64,000 bases of DNA from Cyclaneusma minus (Eukaryota > Ascomycota > Leotiomycetes > Marthamycetales > Marthamycetaceae): positions 1,612,001 to 1,676,000 of the forward strand of contig JAKZHN010000004.1 in NCBI GenBank assembly GCA_037179335.1, given 5' to 3'. Below the pieces are notes generated by a model that was given only the letters and a program-made list of their open reading frames with translations, did not search any database and was not told where the DNA came from. The position numbers and the translations under genes are program-made. This document shows, piece after piece, positions 48,077 through 60,954 of the stretch; within the stretch, counting starts at the first letter, position 1; the number at the start of each line of letters is the position of its first letter.

Positions 48077-48921
48077 TTATTTATTTCTTAATTTTAATCG
48101 TTATCTACCTATGAAGGCCATGCAATAATAACTAAGGTAATAAATTAAGCAGGGCTAAAAACCTTAATAAAAGCCGGCTTAATGCCGAATTTCCCCTAGG
48201 CGAAAACTATCCTAACCTCTTTTTATTAATAATAGTGGGAATTTTTGGTTATAAATAAACCGCGGGCCGCTAAATAATCTAACGGCGCCGATAAATTTCC
48301 TCTTTAATAGCAGCGGGTTTCCGGGGTTCTGGTTTTGGTCGTAATTCTATTTATAGCTGGGTTTTTAATTTCCTAAGCCTTTTAAATTATGGCGGTTATA
48401 TGCTAGAGCTATCCCTTATATGCTTTTATATATAGTATAAGCCTTATGCAATTATTTAATTGCTGTTTTTTTTTAAACCTTAATTTTGTAATATTTTGCG
48501 TAATAACGGCTTGGCGCATTAATGAAATTGCAACCCCGCTTTTTTAAATTTTCCGGCTTTCCGTATTTTAGCACCTTTTTCCCCTTTTTATTACCATTTC
48601 CCTTTTTTCCTTATATTACTATCTTTTTATTACCCGCCATTTTTTATTTATAGCCACCTTTTTCCGGCCATTTGCCTGCCCTATAGCAAAATATTTTAAG
48701 CCCCACCGGGTTTCCAAATTTTAGCGTTTTACAAAGTTTACCAAAAGCCCTATTTTATATTAAATATTTTAATTTATAGCTTAAATTATAAATCGTTACC
48801 AATATAAAATCAATTATTAGGCAGCTATTTAAAAAGCTTAATACGCCTTTGCCAAAAAAAGCGTTGCAGTTATTAAAGCTATTTATACCGCCGGGGCTGT
48901 TTATATTTATAAGCAGTTTTT

Positions 48922-48975
48922 TAATATTGCTACTAATTTTAATATTGCTACTAATTTTAATATTGCTACTAATTT
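48922..48975. repeat. Three perfect 18-bp tandem copies
   Basis: TAATATTGCTACTAATTT repeats exactly at 48922, 48940 and 48958. It lies inside a 77-codon open stretch (48849-49082, plus) where it gives a leucine/isoleucine-rich run; on the minus strand it would be a six-codon repeat. The strand that was originally coding is not known. Confidence 0.85.
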
Positions 48976-50074
48976 TAATTAGCCGCTTGCTAATTTTGCT
49001 GCTAGCTCCAGCCAGCAGCCCGCTATATTTTTTATTAACGCCATTTAGTACCCTATTAAGCCTGCCTTTGGCGCCAATTTAAATGCTTTTTTCCGGCCTA
49101 AATTTAACGGCTTTTTAATTAGCCCTGGCCTTAATTTTGGCCTTCATTTTAATTCCAATTCCGATTTTAATAGCATTAGCGACCTTTAAAATTTTACCAG
49201 CTTTATTGGCCAAGCCAGCTAATAATCCGGTTTTTTTAAATCTTTTTGAAATTTACTATATTTTTTCCAAATTCGGTTTTCTAATTTCCCAGCCTTTTAT
49301 TAAGGCCGGTCCGAAAACTATTTTTAAGCCCTTTTTAATTTAAATCAAATCTGCCGCTTTTATAGCTAGCCCTAAAGCCGGTTTTCAAACCGCTTTACGC
49401 CAATTTTTTTTTGCTTTTAAGCCGCCCTTAACTTTTTACCAAAAAAAAGTTATATAGAAATTTGGTATTAATAACAATTTCGCTAAGCCTAAAATTCGCT
49501 ATTTTTAAAATTATTTCCCAAACCCGAATTTTTGCGTTAATAATAATCCGGCCTATATTTACTTCGGCCCTTTATAAAATTTTTATTATAATTGTTTTCA
49601 GGCTCCTTTAGCAAATACTAAGGTTTAGGGCTATTATAAGGTGGCCAATTGCATTATTTCCTAATTATATAAGCTTTTACCTAATATAAAGGGCCTTAAT
49701 TTAGCTTTGCATGTATTTAAGGTATAAAATAATACTATTTCTATTTGCAAGCCTTGTATTAAAACATATATTTAATTTTTGAATTAAATTTATATTAATA
49801 ATTTTCGCCAAAATAATTATTATTAGTATTATAGTAAAAAAAAACAAAAGTAGCAAATGCATTTAAATAAACTTCTGGCGGTGTTTTACGCCCTTCTTTT
49901 TTTTAATATAGCTGGTAGGTTTTTTTTATTAATATAGCCAGGCACTATTTGCTTTGCTTTTAGCATTTGGCCAATTAGGTTAATAATTGCAATATTAATA
50001 TTTATGCTAGTAAAAAGATTTTGAAAAATATCCGGCTAAAGCTGGTTAATAAATTTTCTAAAATTTAATATAAG

Positions 50075-50425
50075 CTAATTATACATTTTAAATTTTATTA
50101 TTTTATTAATAAATTTAAAAGCAAGCATTATTACGCCAATTTCGACTTTGCTTTTTACTAATAAAAGGCCTGTATAATTAAAGTATTTAAATATTTTAAC
50201 CGCATTATATTTAATAATTTTAAGGTAATTTATAAATTCCTTATTAATAATATAAATTTTAATTAAAAGTTTTGCAAAATCGAAATAACCACTATTAACC
50301 AATATATTAATAATGGGCTTAAGGTATTTAAGGGTTTTGCGGCTATTAAGCTTAAAAATAAATTTAGTATTATAATATTTAATAAAATAGCGGATGCTAT
50401 TAATAGGCCTGGCCCCTAATAGCAA
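50075..50425 (-). pseudogene. Unrecognised ORF remnant within the 8.8-kb insertion
   Basis: 116 codons starting MLLGARPINSIRYF and containing FIFKLNSRKTLKYLKPIIN and FNYTGLLLVKSKVEIGVIML. This is one of the longest frames in the AT-rich DNA and lies on the strand proposed for the insertion. I do not recognise a family. Given RIP, many Lys and Asn were probably Glu and Asp. It is likely a fragment of a longer gene that continues in neighbouring frames. Confidence 0.35.
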
Positions 50426-53400
50426 GCTGGAAATTTTTTAGAGGCCGAAATAATTAATTTTAGTGAGGCTGGGCCGTTTATAGCAAAGGGGATAAAGAAA
50501 AATTTGCGCAAAAAAGAAAAAAGGCAAAAAAAAAGAAAAAAAGGCAATAAAAAGCAATAAAGCTGGAAATTATTGCTATTTAATACAATTAAATAATGGG
50601 TGGCCTTAATATAAATAACAATATAGCAAATATTAATAAAAAAAAACAGCTGTATATTTTCGGCAATTTTTTAAGCGGCTTTTTAAATAATAATGCTATT
50701 AAATTTATAATTACTTATAAGGTTTAAATAGGCTTTGGATGATTTAATTTTAATTAATTTTTTTAATTAATCAAATTTGCTTAGGTTGCCTATTTTATTA
50801 AAATATAAAAATATATTGGCTGGCTTTGGTGGCCTATTATTTTTTTGGCTTTTATTAATAGCTTAAATAAACCCCGGCACCTATATTTGCTAGTTTTAAA
50901 ATAACGGCCTTATTAAACGCCTTAAATACCTTATGCAATATAATTTGTTTTTTAATTAATAGTTTTTAAATATTTTAATGGTTTTGCTAAATATAAATTA
51001 AAAAACCTTTAAAATTATATCGGAGCTTTATTTTCTATCCAGGCATTTATTATTATAATTTATTATTTCCGGCTATATTAGAGTTTTTTTAAAAAAATTA
51101 TTATTTTTTTCCTTTTATTGCTTGGTCGCTATTTTACTAATTTCCGGTTTTTTTTTTAAATTCCTTTTAGCAATTTGGTGGTAGCTGGGTTTTTTTTTGT
51201 TTTTGCTTGACTTTTTCGAAAATAATTTAATAAATATTCGGGCCGCAAATTGTGCCTTGCTGCTAAAATAGCAAATAAATATATTATATTTGGGCCCGTA
51301 AATATAATTTAGCATTCTATTTACTTGCTTTTATAATTATAATAATGCATTTTAATTGTTAAATTATTTAATTTTTTATTTAGCCCATTCTTTTGCCGGA
51401 CTTTTGCTAGGGTTTTTTTAAAGCTAATATTACGTTTTATAAATTTTTATTATATAATAATTAAATTTTTAATGCCACCAATATTATATTTATATTTTAT
51501 TATAGGTATAGCCCATACCAAATCCTTTATATTTATAATATCTAATTTTAATAAATTTTAAAAAGCTAATAATTAATTGCATTTGGCTGGCTTTATTTAG
51601 TATATTGCTGGCCTTTGCCTAAATAAGGACTGGATAAAAGGGGTTATTTTAGATTTATAAAAAAATATAAAAAAATCTGTATTTTGCAATAAAAACACTC
51701 TTTTTATCCGGATTTATTATAGGCTTATATACCATTTTTTATAATATTTAAAAAGATTAATAAAATGATTGGTTTTTTTATTTACGGGGCGCCAATATAT
51801 AGCCAAATACGCCATTAATATTTATATTAAAACATTGCTTAAAATAATTAATTATGCGCGTTTGCTATTATATTTTTCAGGGTTTGCTGGTTTTTACAAT
51901 AATATGTACAATTTTTAAATCTTTTTACAATTATGGTTTTTAATTTTAACGGGCTTTATTGGCCGCGGATTTTTTACCCTCGGCTAATAAATAATAATTA
52001 AATAAATTTTGGTGAAATCTTATTGCCCCAATTATTATAAGCTGGCTTAAAGCTATATTAAAAAGGTGCTTTTTATATATTAGCTTACCTTTATTATTTA
52101 TTTTTCAGAGTTTTTTTAATAAAAAATTGGGCTTTTACAATTTATTAAAAATTTTGTATTAATTAAATAATTTTGTTTTTATTATTAAATAGCAGGCCTT
52201 TTTAAGCTGGCTTTTATATTTTATTAAAACCTTTATATTTAATATTATTTTAATTTTCTTTTTAGCCGCATTAAAATTGGGGCATTTATTAATAATATAT
52301 TAGGCCATTTAAGCTTTAGCGCCATATTAATAAAAGTCCAAATAATTATTTTTTGCCCCAATAAAATTATGGAATTTATTAAATCTACTTTTGCTATTTT
52401 TAATTTAAATAGCAATTAATAATAGTTTTTTTAGCCAATATTTAAAATTAAAAGGTTTATTAAATAATAGCCGATTTCCCGCCAAGGCCAATATATTATA
52501 TTAAATAGGCTAAAAGGTATAAATCTTTTGGCTAGGCAATATAAATTTTTTTTTCTTTTTTTTTTGCCATTAATTCCTTACCTATTTTTTAATTTATATA
52601 ATAAGCCTTGGCAATACTCCATTTTTAGCTTTTTCCAATAGCCTTTTCGCTTATACCTTTATTGCCTAAGCCGCTTAAATTTCCAAGGGGGCTAAAAAGC
52701 AAGATTTTCTTATTTGTTTTTGGCCTATATTTGGTTTTGTATTTTTTGCAGCTTTTTTTTTATTTTGCAGCAATGCCGGAATATTTTTAAAAATATTATT
52801 AAAATATTAATAATTATAAATATAATTTAATTGGCAAAATTGCCGTAAATATTTTTATAATTCTTTTTGGCGTATATTTATATATTTTGGTAATTTTTTA
52901 AAGGTTTTTTAATTAAGCATTAAATAATTAATTTAGTATAGTTTTATTAATTTTGTAGGCTTTATTTAAATAAAAATATATTGCCGCGCTATAAATAAAA
53001 AATAAGCAAATTATCATATTATATAAAATCAGTTTTTAAACCAGCATAGCCTTGGTTATTAATAATATTAAACATTATAATATTGCTTTATAGCCGGATT
53101 TTTTTGGATTTTATTTAAGAAATATTGCTTTTATCGCAGCTTATTATTAATTATAATTTTAAATATAATTATTGCCGGCTTTAAATCCTTAATTATTTTT
53201 TGAATTTTAATAAATTGGTTTATATTATAATGGCAAAAGCGCCTTGCAATATATATTAAATGGTATTTTTTTAAATTAAATATAAAACCGTATTATTTAA
53301 TTTATTTAATTGCCTTATTATATGTATTTAATAGCGCTTAAATATTAGTATTTTGCATTCGGCTAATAGCTATAAAATATATATTATTTATAAACGCCTT

Positions 53401-56400
53401 TAATATAATACCAAATATTTTATTGCAAATATATACCAGCTTTTTATTAAAAGATATAAATAAAATTAATAATATTGGCGATTTTTATAAAATTTTGCTA
53501 TTTATTGGTAATAGTTTAAATCTTAATTCGGTGGTGCAAATAATTGTTTATTGCCTTTTTATGAAGCTTTTTGCCTATTTAATTAATTTTTGGGAAATTT
53601 TCTTTTGCTTTAAAATATAAAATAAATACAGCTATAATATATTATTAAAAGTGTTGGTTATATTTAGGCTAAACAGTATTACAATTTAATTATTTATAGA
53701 ATTTTATATTATATAAATTTTATTTTTAAGCAAGTCCAATATTATATATATATTATAATTTTTCCGGGCCCCAAATTACTATAAAAAAGCAATTTTTTCT
53801 TTTTGCTATTTTGGTAAATTGGGCCGCTATTAGCTTTTTTAATTTTTTGCTTAATATATTAAATAAGGCAATAGGCCGGTAGGCCCCCAAAATAATAAAA
53901 TTGGCTTATTGGATTTTGCAAAATATAATTATTTGGGCTTTTTTAAATTTTTATAAATGGTATTTAAAATATATATAGCTATTAAATAATTCAATAAATT
54001 TTGTTTTATATAATTTCGGTTTTTTTATTTGCCTAGCCTTTTAAACGGCTTAAAAGCATTTTAGCATTTATTAGGCCTTAAATTATTTAAATAACCAAAT
54101 TATAAAAGTACTGGCTTTTATTGCCTAGAAACTTGCCCAAAGGATTTTTATAATTTTTTTAATTTTTTTTTACTAATTTATAAAATAAAATTAATATTAA
54201 GCAAAAAATTTTAACGGTTATTATATAGCCGCAAACCAAATTCCAATCGGCCTTTTTCCAATTTTTCCTTATTGGCAAAAAGCACAATATTTTATATAAG
54301 GCTAAAATGGTAGCCATTAGGCGGTAATTTCCAGCTTGGTTAAAATTTGCCTAAATGTTTATTAAAATAATGTTTTGGGCTATGGCTTTAAATGCAAATG
54401 CAAAATTAATACTATTGCTTTGCTTTTAAAGCGCGCTTTATATAATAATTTTTTTCAAAATAATAATTTGGATTTTGGCTTAAATAGCTAGACTAAAAAC
54501 AACTTAATATAGCGTAAATTCGGAAATGTTTTGCCGTATTTTATTTCGGGCTATATAAATTAAAAATTTTAATAAAACAAACCTTATTTGGCGGAAAATT
54601 ATAAATATATTAGGCTAATATTGAAAAAATAAATAGGCTATTTATTGCTAAATGTAATACCGGTTTTAAATTATATATATTATATATTTAAAAATTATAT
54701 TTTTTATTTTTTATTTGGATTTTTAAATTTATTGCTATTAAATTATAGCTAATTTGTATTTTTTTAGCCATTTAAGTATAGCCTTTTATTAATATAAACG
54801 GCAATTTTTTTTAAAATTGCTTTTGCAAACCAACCTTTTAATAAATAATTTTAAAGCTTTTTTACAAGGGCAATAAAATTGCTGGTTATTTAATTGCCTA
54901 TTTATTTAAGGCTTTTATATTAATATGAATTAAATTTTTATAATTTTAATTATTTAAATAATGCCTAAATAATTTTTGGGCTTTTTTAAATATTGTATTA
55001 TAGGATTTTAAAATACTGCGGCATTATAAATATAAGCCGGTATTTATATTTTTGCTATTTTATTAATAAGCTATTTAATTGTCTAGCTATTGCTTAGCTT
55101 TTTTTTTAATTAATGCCTAAAAGCTCGCCTAATATAAAATTAATTTTTAAATAAATATTTCCTTACTATTTGTTTTTTAGCGTTTTTTAAATTTTAGCTT
55201 TTTTAAATTTGTTTATTTTGGTTTTAAAATAAAATTCTTTAGGCGGTTGGGCAGCCCTTTGAGGCGGCTTTTTTGGGTTTTATTAAAATTAAAAGGGTAA
55301 AATTAAAGCTTTTTTAAATTTATAACCAAATAATTGCTGGCTTACGGGGGCCAAAGCCTAGCAAAACCAGGTTAAAATTCGCCGGTTTTAAATTTTGGCG
55401 GGAATTGGTAATTGTCCGGAAATCGATTAAAACTCTCTTTTCCAATAAGGTATTGCGCAAAAATCCAGCTTTGCTAAAAACGCTAGAACCTTTTTGGCCA
55501 TTTGCTAATTGTTTTCCAATTGCATTTTATAATATAAAATTACCAAAATATTATAGCCTAAAAGGGGTTTCAAACCGGCGCGGCTTATTTAATTTTTCAA
55601 ATTTCGCGGCGTTTTTAGCATATTTTATAAACGGGTATTTATTATTTTATATTTTATAGGGGTTTTTATAATTTATATATTTATATATTATAATTTTATA
55701 TAGCTTGGTAATATAAAATCTATTATATTTGGCGCAAATTTCTTAAGGGCTTTTATATATTTTGGTAATATAATTAAATTTATAATACCAAAAGCATTAT
55801 ATAATTTTACTTAATGCATTAAAAAGCTTTATTTATAGCATTTTGCCTATAATATTAATTCCGTTTTTTAGCAAACAATTTGCTAGCGTTTTGGTGCCAA
55901 TTTTAAAACTTTCCTAATTTATATTATTTAAATAATTTCCAAATCCGGGATCCACAATTTATCATTATTGGCTATTTGGTATATAAATATAGTATTAAAT
56001 TAATTGGGTATAATGCTTTTTCGAATGCCATATATTATAATTGGGCATTTTTAATAAATAATAAAGCCGCCGGAAAATAGCTTAATTAGCTATTTTTCGA
56101 ATTTGCGTAAAATCTTTATTTTAGCTTTGGAAAAAATGGTTTAAATTTTAATATTGCTATTTTGCAAATCTTTAATTTCTATTATAAATATGCCCAAATA
56201 TCCGCTATTAATTTTCCGGGCAATATTTTTCCTTTAATAAATTAAAAATCCTTTTGCTACTTTTTTTATTAGTATTTTAATAATAATATTTTAAATGCGC
56301 CTTTTAAGGGCCGGATCGCGCTTATTTAATTTGTTTTTATAAAAAAAGATTGGGGCTTAATTACGGGTTTTTCAAATATTAGTTAAATATTTATAGCAAT

Positions 56401-57474
56401 AATGGCGGCGTATAAATATTGCGGCGCTCTAATTGCTTTAATAATACAATTAATTAATTTTTTAATATAATTTATTTTAAATTTTAATATATTCGAAAAT
56501 GCGCCAAGTATTAAATAGCTAATAATTGTCCCTTTTACTATAGTAGCCAATTTTATTGCCAAAATAAAGAATTTATTAAACCACTTTTTAAAAACTCCAA
56601 GCCTATTGCTGGCTAAATTTGCTTATTTACCGGTATTGCTATATTTTATATAAAAGTTTTTAATATTTTTAATAATTATTGCCTAAGCTTGCGCCTTTAA
56701 GGCCGCACTAATTTTATTTTGGCGCTATTTAGGTATTAATTTGGCAATGCCCTTATTTTTATTTTTTTGCAACAGCAATGCTATCCTGTCCTAAAATAAG
56801 CTGGTATTTTACCGGTTTACCAAACCGAGAACGGGAAATTGATTAATATGGGTTTTGATAATATTGCTTTTAAAAACGTGATTTATTTTGGTATATATAA
56901 ATGATTTATATATATAGTATATATAATATAGCTTAATATTTAATATATTAAAATTTTTAAATATATAAAACCTTTTAGCAATTAATTGCTTATTATTAAA
57001 ATTTAAGCCAAATAAGCTATATTTGCAAATAAAAATCGCAATTTGAACTTGTAATTCCGCAATGCTTTTTTTAGCTTTAAATTTTTAAATAATTGCAAAA
57101 TTATCGAAATTTAAATTTGCTTGGCTTTGAATTAAATTAAAAATAAAAGCAGGAGCTTAATTAATTTTGCCTTTACGCAATATATCCATATTTTTGGCTA
57201 AGGCGCTTTAATTTTAATTTTTAAAACCGGCAGCGTTTTTATTAATACCATTAATAAATATTTTATTGCCTTTATTAAATACAATTTTTTAATTTAGCGT
57301 ATAAATTTCGCCGGTATTGCTATTAATATTAAATCCCTTTTAAATTAAATAAAATTAGTTTTTAAAATTTCTAGTAAAGCTTTTGCAAATAAAATTATTA
57401 CCAAATTTATACCTAATAAATTAAATAATTATTATTTTGCTAAATTATTGCTTTTAAAATAAAAGCGGCTATTT

Positions 57475-57698
57475 TATTATAATCATTAAAAATAAATTAA
57501 TAAATAAAAATGTATTATATGTGTATTTTTAGCTATAAAAAAATTGCTATTTTTTTAAATAAACCTAATAGCATTTAAATATTATATATTAAAAGCCTTG
57601 CTTAGCTTTTTTAATAAGCAACGCTTATTCTTTGCGCACTTTTAGCGCATGTGCCTTATAGGGTGCCCGCAGGGCGCCCTTCTCGGCCCCGTGTAACA
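57475..57698 (-). repeat. 5' LTR of Gypsy copy 2
   Basis: Reads TGTTACACGGGGCCGAG on the minus strand and then the same GC-rich head as 11435-11480 (GGGCGCCCTGC, GGTACATGCGC-like), turning AT-rich inwards. The outer 50-60 bp have escaped most mutation. Confidence 0.87.
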
Positions 57699-57703
57699 AA
57701 GTA
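57699..57703. repeat. Target-site duplication of Gypsy copy 2, right (AAGTA)
   Basis: Partner of 41336-41340 with one G/A difference. Confidence 0.5.
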
Positions 57704-59190
57704 TTAGATTTTTTTAGGGCGTTTTTTTAATTTTCGCGCTAGATAATAAAGCGAATTGTTTTTGATTTAAAGCCCTTTTAATTATTTTTGCTTTTATTAT
57801 TATTGCATTAAATGATTTTAATAAAAATGCGAGCTTTGCCAAGCAAAAGGCATTATTAAATACAATGCAAAATTACATTATATAAATTGCAGCTAAAATT
57901 ATTGCGATTTTTATTGGAAATCAATTTTGCATATTAGCGAATGCGTAATAAATTGCGCTGGTTTAAATAGCTATATTATTTATTTTGGCTATATTAATCT
58001 TTTTTACAGATATTAATTTAATTATTTTAACTATTATATATAATTATATTATGTTTAATTTTTAATGCAAATTGCTATTTTGCTTTATACAAATGGTAAA
58101 ATTTAATATTAATTAAAATAAAAATTAAATTTTAAAATATTTTAATAATTGCAAAATATTTTGAATTCATAATTTAGCAAGCTTTATAAAGGATTTAAAA
58201 AAGTTATTTATTGCAGTATATATTTTTATAAAAGCCATTGGCTGTAACTAACGTTTTTTAATATATTTTTAAAATATTGTAAGCTTTTATTTCAATTCAA
58301 TTATTTCTAAAAGAAATATGAATTTTAATTATATAATTATTGGCAATTAATTTATAAAGTTTTTTATATTTTAATTATTTTTTAATTGTGTTTTTTAAAA
58401 AAAAGGAAAATATAATTATAATTATAATAATTAAATCTTTTAGTATATTTATTAATTTTTTTTATTAAATTTATAAATAATAGTATTAATTATTAGCTTA
58501 ATAATAATATTCGCCAGTTTATTAATATTAATTATAAGCAAATTGCTATTTAATAATATAGCTACTAAAATTGTAATAAATGCAGCAATTGCAATAGCTG
58601 TAATAAATGCAAATATAATGGCTGCAATTTTTAGGCCTTTAATATTAATTGGTTAATTAATTAAAATATAAATTTTTATCGGATTTTAAATAATATAGTA
58701 AATTTGTTTTTTAAAAAGTTTTATTTTTATTCAAAAACACTAATTTAAATGGTTATTAAAGCTAAGAATTGGAACGCGTTATTTGGCGGCGCTATTATAT
58801 TTTTCGGCTATAATTGGTTATTATAAATTAATTAAAGATTTTTATTTTTATAGAATTTATATTTTGCAATTTGGAAGAAATTGCTTTAAATTAAAACTGG
58901 ATAAATTATTTTATTTATTGCAAATTAAAAGCTGCAATTAAAAACTCTTTTCTAAGCAAATAAATTTAAAAATATAAGGCTTTTCAATAGCTTAAAAACT
59001 TATTTTAATTTAAATTAAAGAACAAGATTAATTAAGCTGAATTCTATTACGGGATTAAATTGTTTTAATTTTATAGCGAGGGATTGTTATGCGCGTAAAT
59101 ATATAAGGAAGCGATTTAAATTTAAAAATTAAAAGAACGACGGCGAAATAATAATTGCAGTTTAGCTATTGAATTGGCGAAGCCGGGCTT
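57704..59190. other. RIP-degraded AT-rich DNA, no gene recognised
   Basis: No useful open frame. Slightly GC-richer words near 59,080-59,185 (GCGAGGGATTG, GCGAAGCCGGGC) may mark the edge of an element next to the 210-bp repeat. Confidence 0.5.
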
Positions 59191-59399
59191 ATAATTTATT
59201 AAAATCTAAATAAGCATTATTTATAAATTTAAGCAAAGGCAAGAAATAGCTCTACTAATTACGGTAAAAAAAAAAGAAAAAAGCTCTTCTCTCCATTATA
59301 AAGCTATTTAAACTCTTTGGCGCTAGCGCTGGCTACGGGGCACGGACCACCGCTAGCTGCTTAAGGCATTAAAGGGCAGATATTATCTTCTTTTAATAA
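59191..59399. repeat. 210-bp dispersed repeat, copy 2
   Basis: Matches 36490-36700 in the same orientation. The GC-richer core (GGCGCTAGCGCTGGC, GGGGCACGGACCACCGCTAG) is better kept here than in copy 1. No element body is recognised on either side, so it may be a solo LTR. Confidence 0.6.
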
Positions 59400-60423
59400 A
59401 TTAAAATAATAGCAAAAACCATTTCAAGCTTTAAAAAGAAAGGAATTTAATAAAAAAGCAAAATTAAAAAATACCTTAAATTATAGCTTGGTATTAGGCT
59501 AAAAAAAGGCTAAAATACAGCAATAAAACAAAAAATATTTTTTCTTTTTTCTAAAATAAAGCAAAAAAGGGCTGGAAATTAAATATTAATAGGCAGTTAA
59601 AAACCAGCGCAAGCAATGCCAAATAAGAAACTCAGTAATTAAAAGCCAGTATAAGGATTTTTAAAAATATTTAAAAATTAAAAACCAATATAAAAAAAAG
59701 GGAAAAAACAAATAAGCCGCAAATAGGCTGGGAAAATCAATAGCCGTTTAGCAAATTTAACCTATTCAGCAAATAAAAATTAAATTTCAAAATTGCCAAT
59801 ATTAAAATAGAAAATATTTTATTTAAATTTGAAATAATTTTTTTAAAAATATTCCTTACGCAAATTAAATATTTATATTAGCATTTGTATGTTTTTAATT
59901 ATAGCCTTTATTATTATATATTTAATAAATAATAAAATTATTATTTGAATTAATATTACGCTTTTGGCGAAAACTAAAATTGGTAATCGCAAGGCTATTT
60001 AAATAAGCTAGCCAATATTTTAAAATATAAAATTTATAAATAACCCAATTGGAAAATTCCCAATTTTTAAAATTAAAAACCCCAAAACTTATTACAAGCT
60101 GGTAGTATTTAAATATTAAAAAAAAGCAGTATTTTTTTATTAATAAATAGCGGCTAGTTTAATATTTTTATAATAAAATTAAAATAGCTAGCGGCCCAGC
60201 TATAATATATAATTAATACGATAAATAATAAATATTCAAATTTGTTTTTAAAAAAATATAATTATTATTAAAAGCTAAAATTCTGCCAATTATTGCAATT
60301 TGGCGGAATTTATTATTAAAAAACAAAATTAAAATATTAGCAGTATTGGTATTAAGTTTTTATTTAAAAGGCAAAAAAAAAAGAATGCAATTGGCGATTT
60401 AAAAAAACCATTTATATAAAATT
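59400..60423. other. RIP-degraded AT-rich DNA, no gene recognised
   Basis: About 1 kb, no useful open frame on either strand. Confidence 0.5.
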
Positions 60424-60954
60424 TTGGCAAAAAGAAAAGCGCTTACCGTTTTTAGTATCGTTTTTATTTTTAAGAAAAGCTTTATTATAATTACTATTAG
60501 CTTGGGGGCCCGTAATATTAATAGCAGCTTTTATAACAGCTTTTATAACGGCTTTAGCCGCGCAAATCTAAACGGCATTAAAAATTATAATAGCTTTATA
60601 AGCAGCTTTTGCAAAATGCCGGCGCTAATCGGCTTTTTAACGGGCCAGGCGGATTTAAATTTATTTAAAATTAAAGCTATTTATTATAGAGTTAGAGGTG
60701 GAGGCCTTAGGCAGCCATTCCTAAGGCAATCACACCGCTTCTTTATCCTTATAATTCCTTTATTAAAGCTAGAGCTATATAAAATAAAAAAACAAAGCTT
60801 TTCAAATCTCTTTTTTTTTCTTAGCTTTATTAATCCAGTTTTTATTTATTGCTTATTTAGGCTTTTGGCTTTTTTAATGAATTTCCATAATATTTTAATA
60901 AAGCTTTTTTTTTTCGCTTTTCACAAATTATTATATAATGACAATTCTTTTTAA
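60424..60954. other. Longest open stretch of the AT block (176 codons, plus); coding strand uncertain
   Basis: Open from 60424 to a stop at 60952-60954, with a GC-richer core at 60,610-60,740 (CCGGCGCTAATCGGC, ACGGGCCAGGCGG). The plus translation contains NSSFYNSFYNGFSRANLNG and no recognised domain. The minus strand also reads plausibly with a few stops (KPISAGILQKLL, FRFARLKPL), so the real gene, if any, could be on that strand. It may be a less-mutated part of a transposon gene. Confidence 0.35.

Larger units (their letters stand above)
48077..56904. mobile_element. Unidentified 8.8-kb insertion inside Gypsy copy 2
   Basis: Bounded by 11-bp direct repeats and defined by comparison with uninterrupted copy 1. 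Its two ends show no terminal direct or inverted repeats I can see, and the left end read on the minus strand finishes AAGAAATAAATAA. Together with an 11-bp duplication this suggests a non-LTR (LINE-type) element on the minus strand. No RT or endonuclease motif could be read. Its GC content is higher than the host element's, especially near both ends (48,100-48,380 and 56,780-56,830), as expected if edges are less mutated. The longest minus-strand open frames are 116 codons (50075-50425) and 66 codons (51115-51315); their Lys/Asn richness points to originally acidic proteins. Identity unknown; it may be compound. Confidence 0.65.
41341..57698 (-). mobile_element. Ty3/Gypsy retrotransposon copy 2, minus strand, split by an 8.8-kb insertion
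   Basis: Reads from the 5' LTR at 57698 down to the 3' LTR at 41341. The 5' part (56905-57698) matches 11435 to about 12,345 of copy 1, and the 3' part (41341-48076) matches about 12,320 to 19,942. The two parts abut at the same point of copy 1, so the 48077-56904 segment is a later insertion. Without it the element is about 7.5 kb, close to copy 1 without its nested fragment plus its deletion. RT remnants lie near 46,200-45,900. All frames are destroyed. Confidence 0.88.

Noticed and set aside
48849..49082. Leucine-rich 77-codon frame as a membrane protein
   Set aside because: The hydrophobic run comes from an 18-bp tandem repeat and AT-rich codons, and the surrounding element seems to run on the other strand.
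41341..57698. Treating the 3' and 5' parts of Gypsy copy 2 as two separate elements
   Set aside because: Their broken ends meet at the same position of copy 1, and the outer flanks carry matching 5-bp duplications allowing one G-to-A change, so one split element is simpler.
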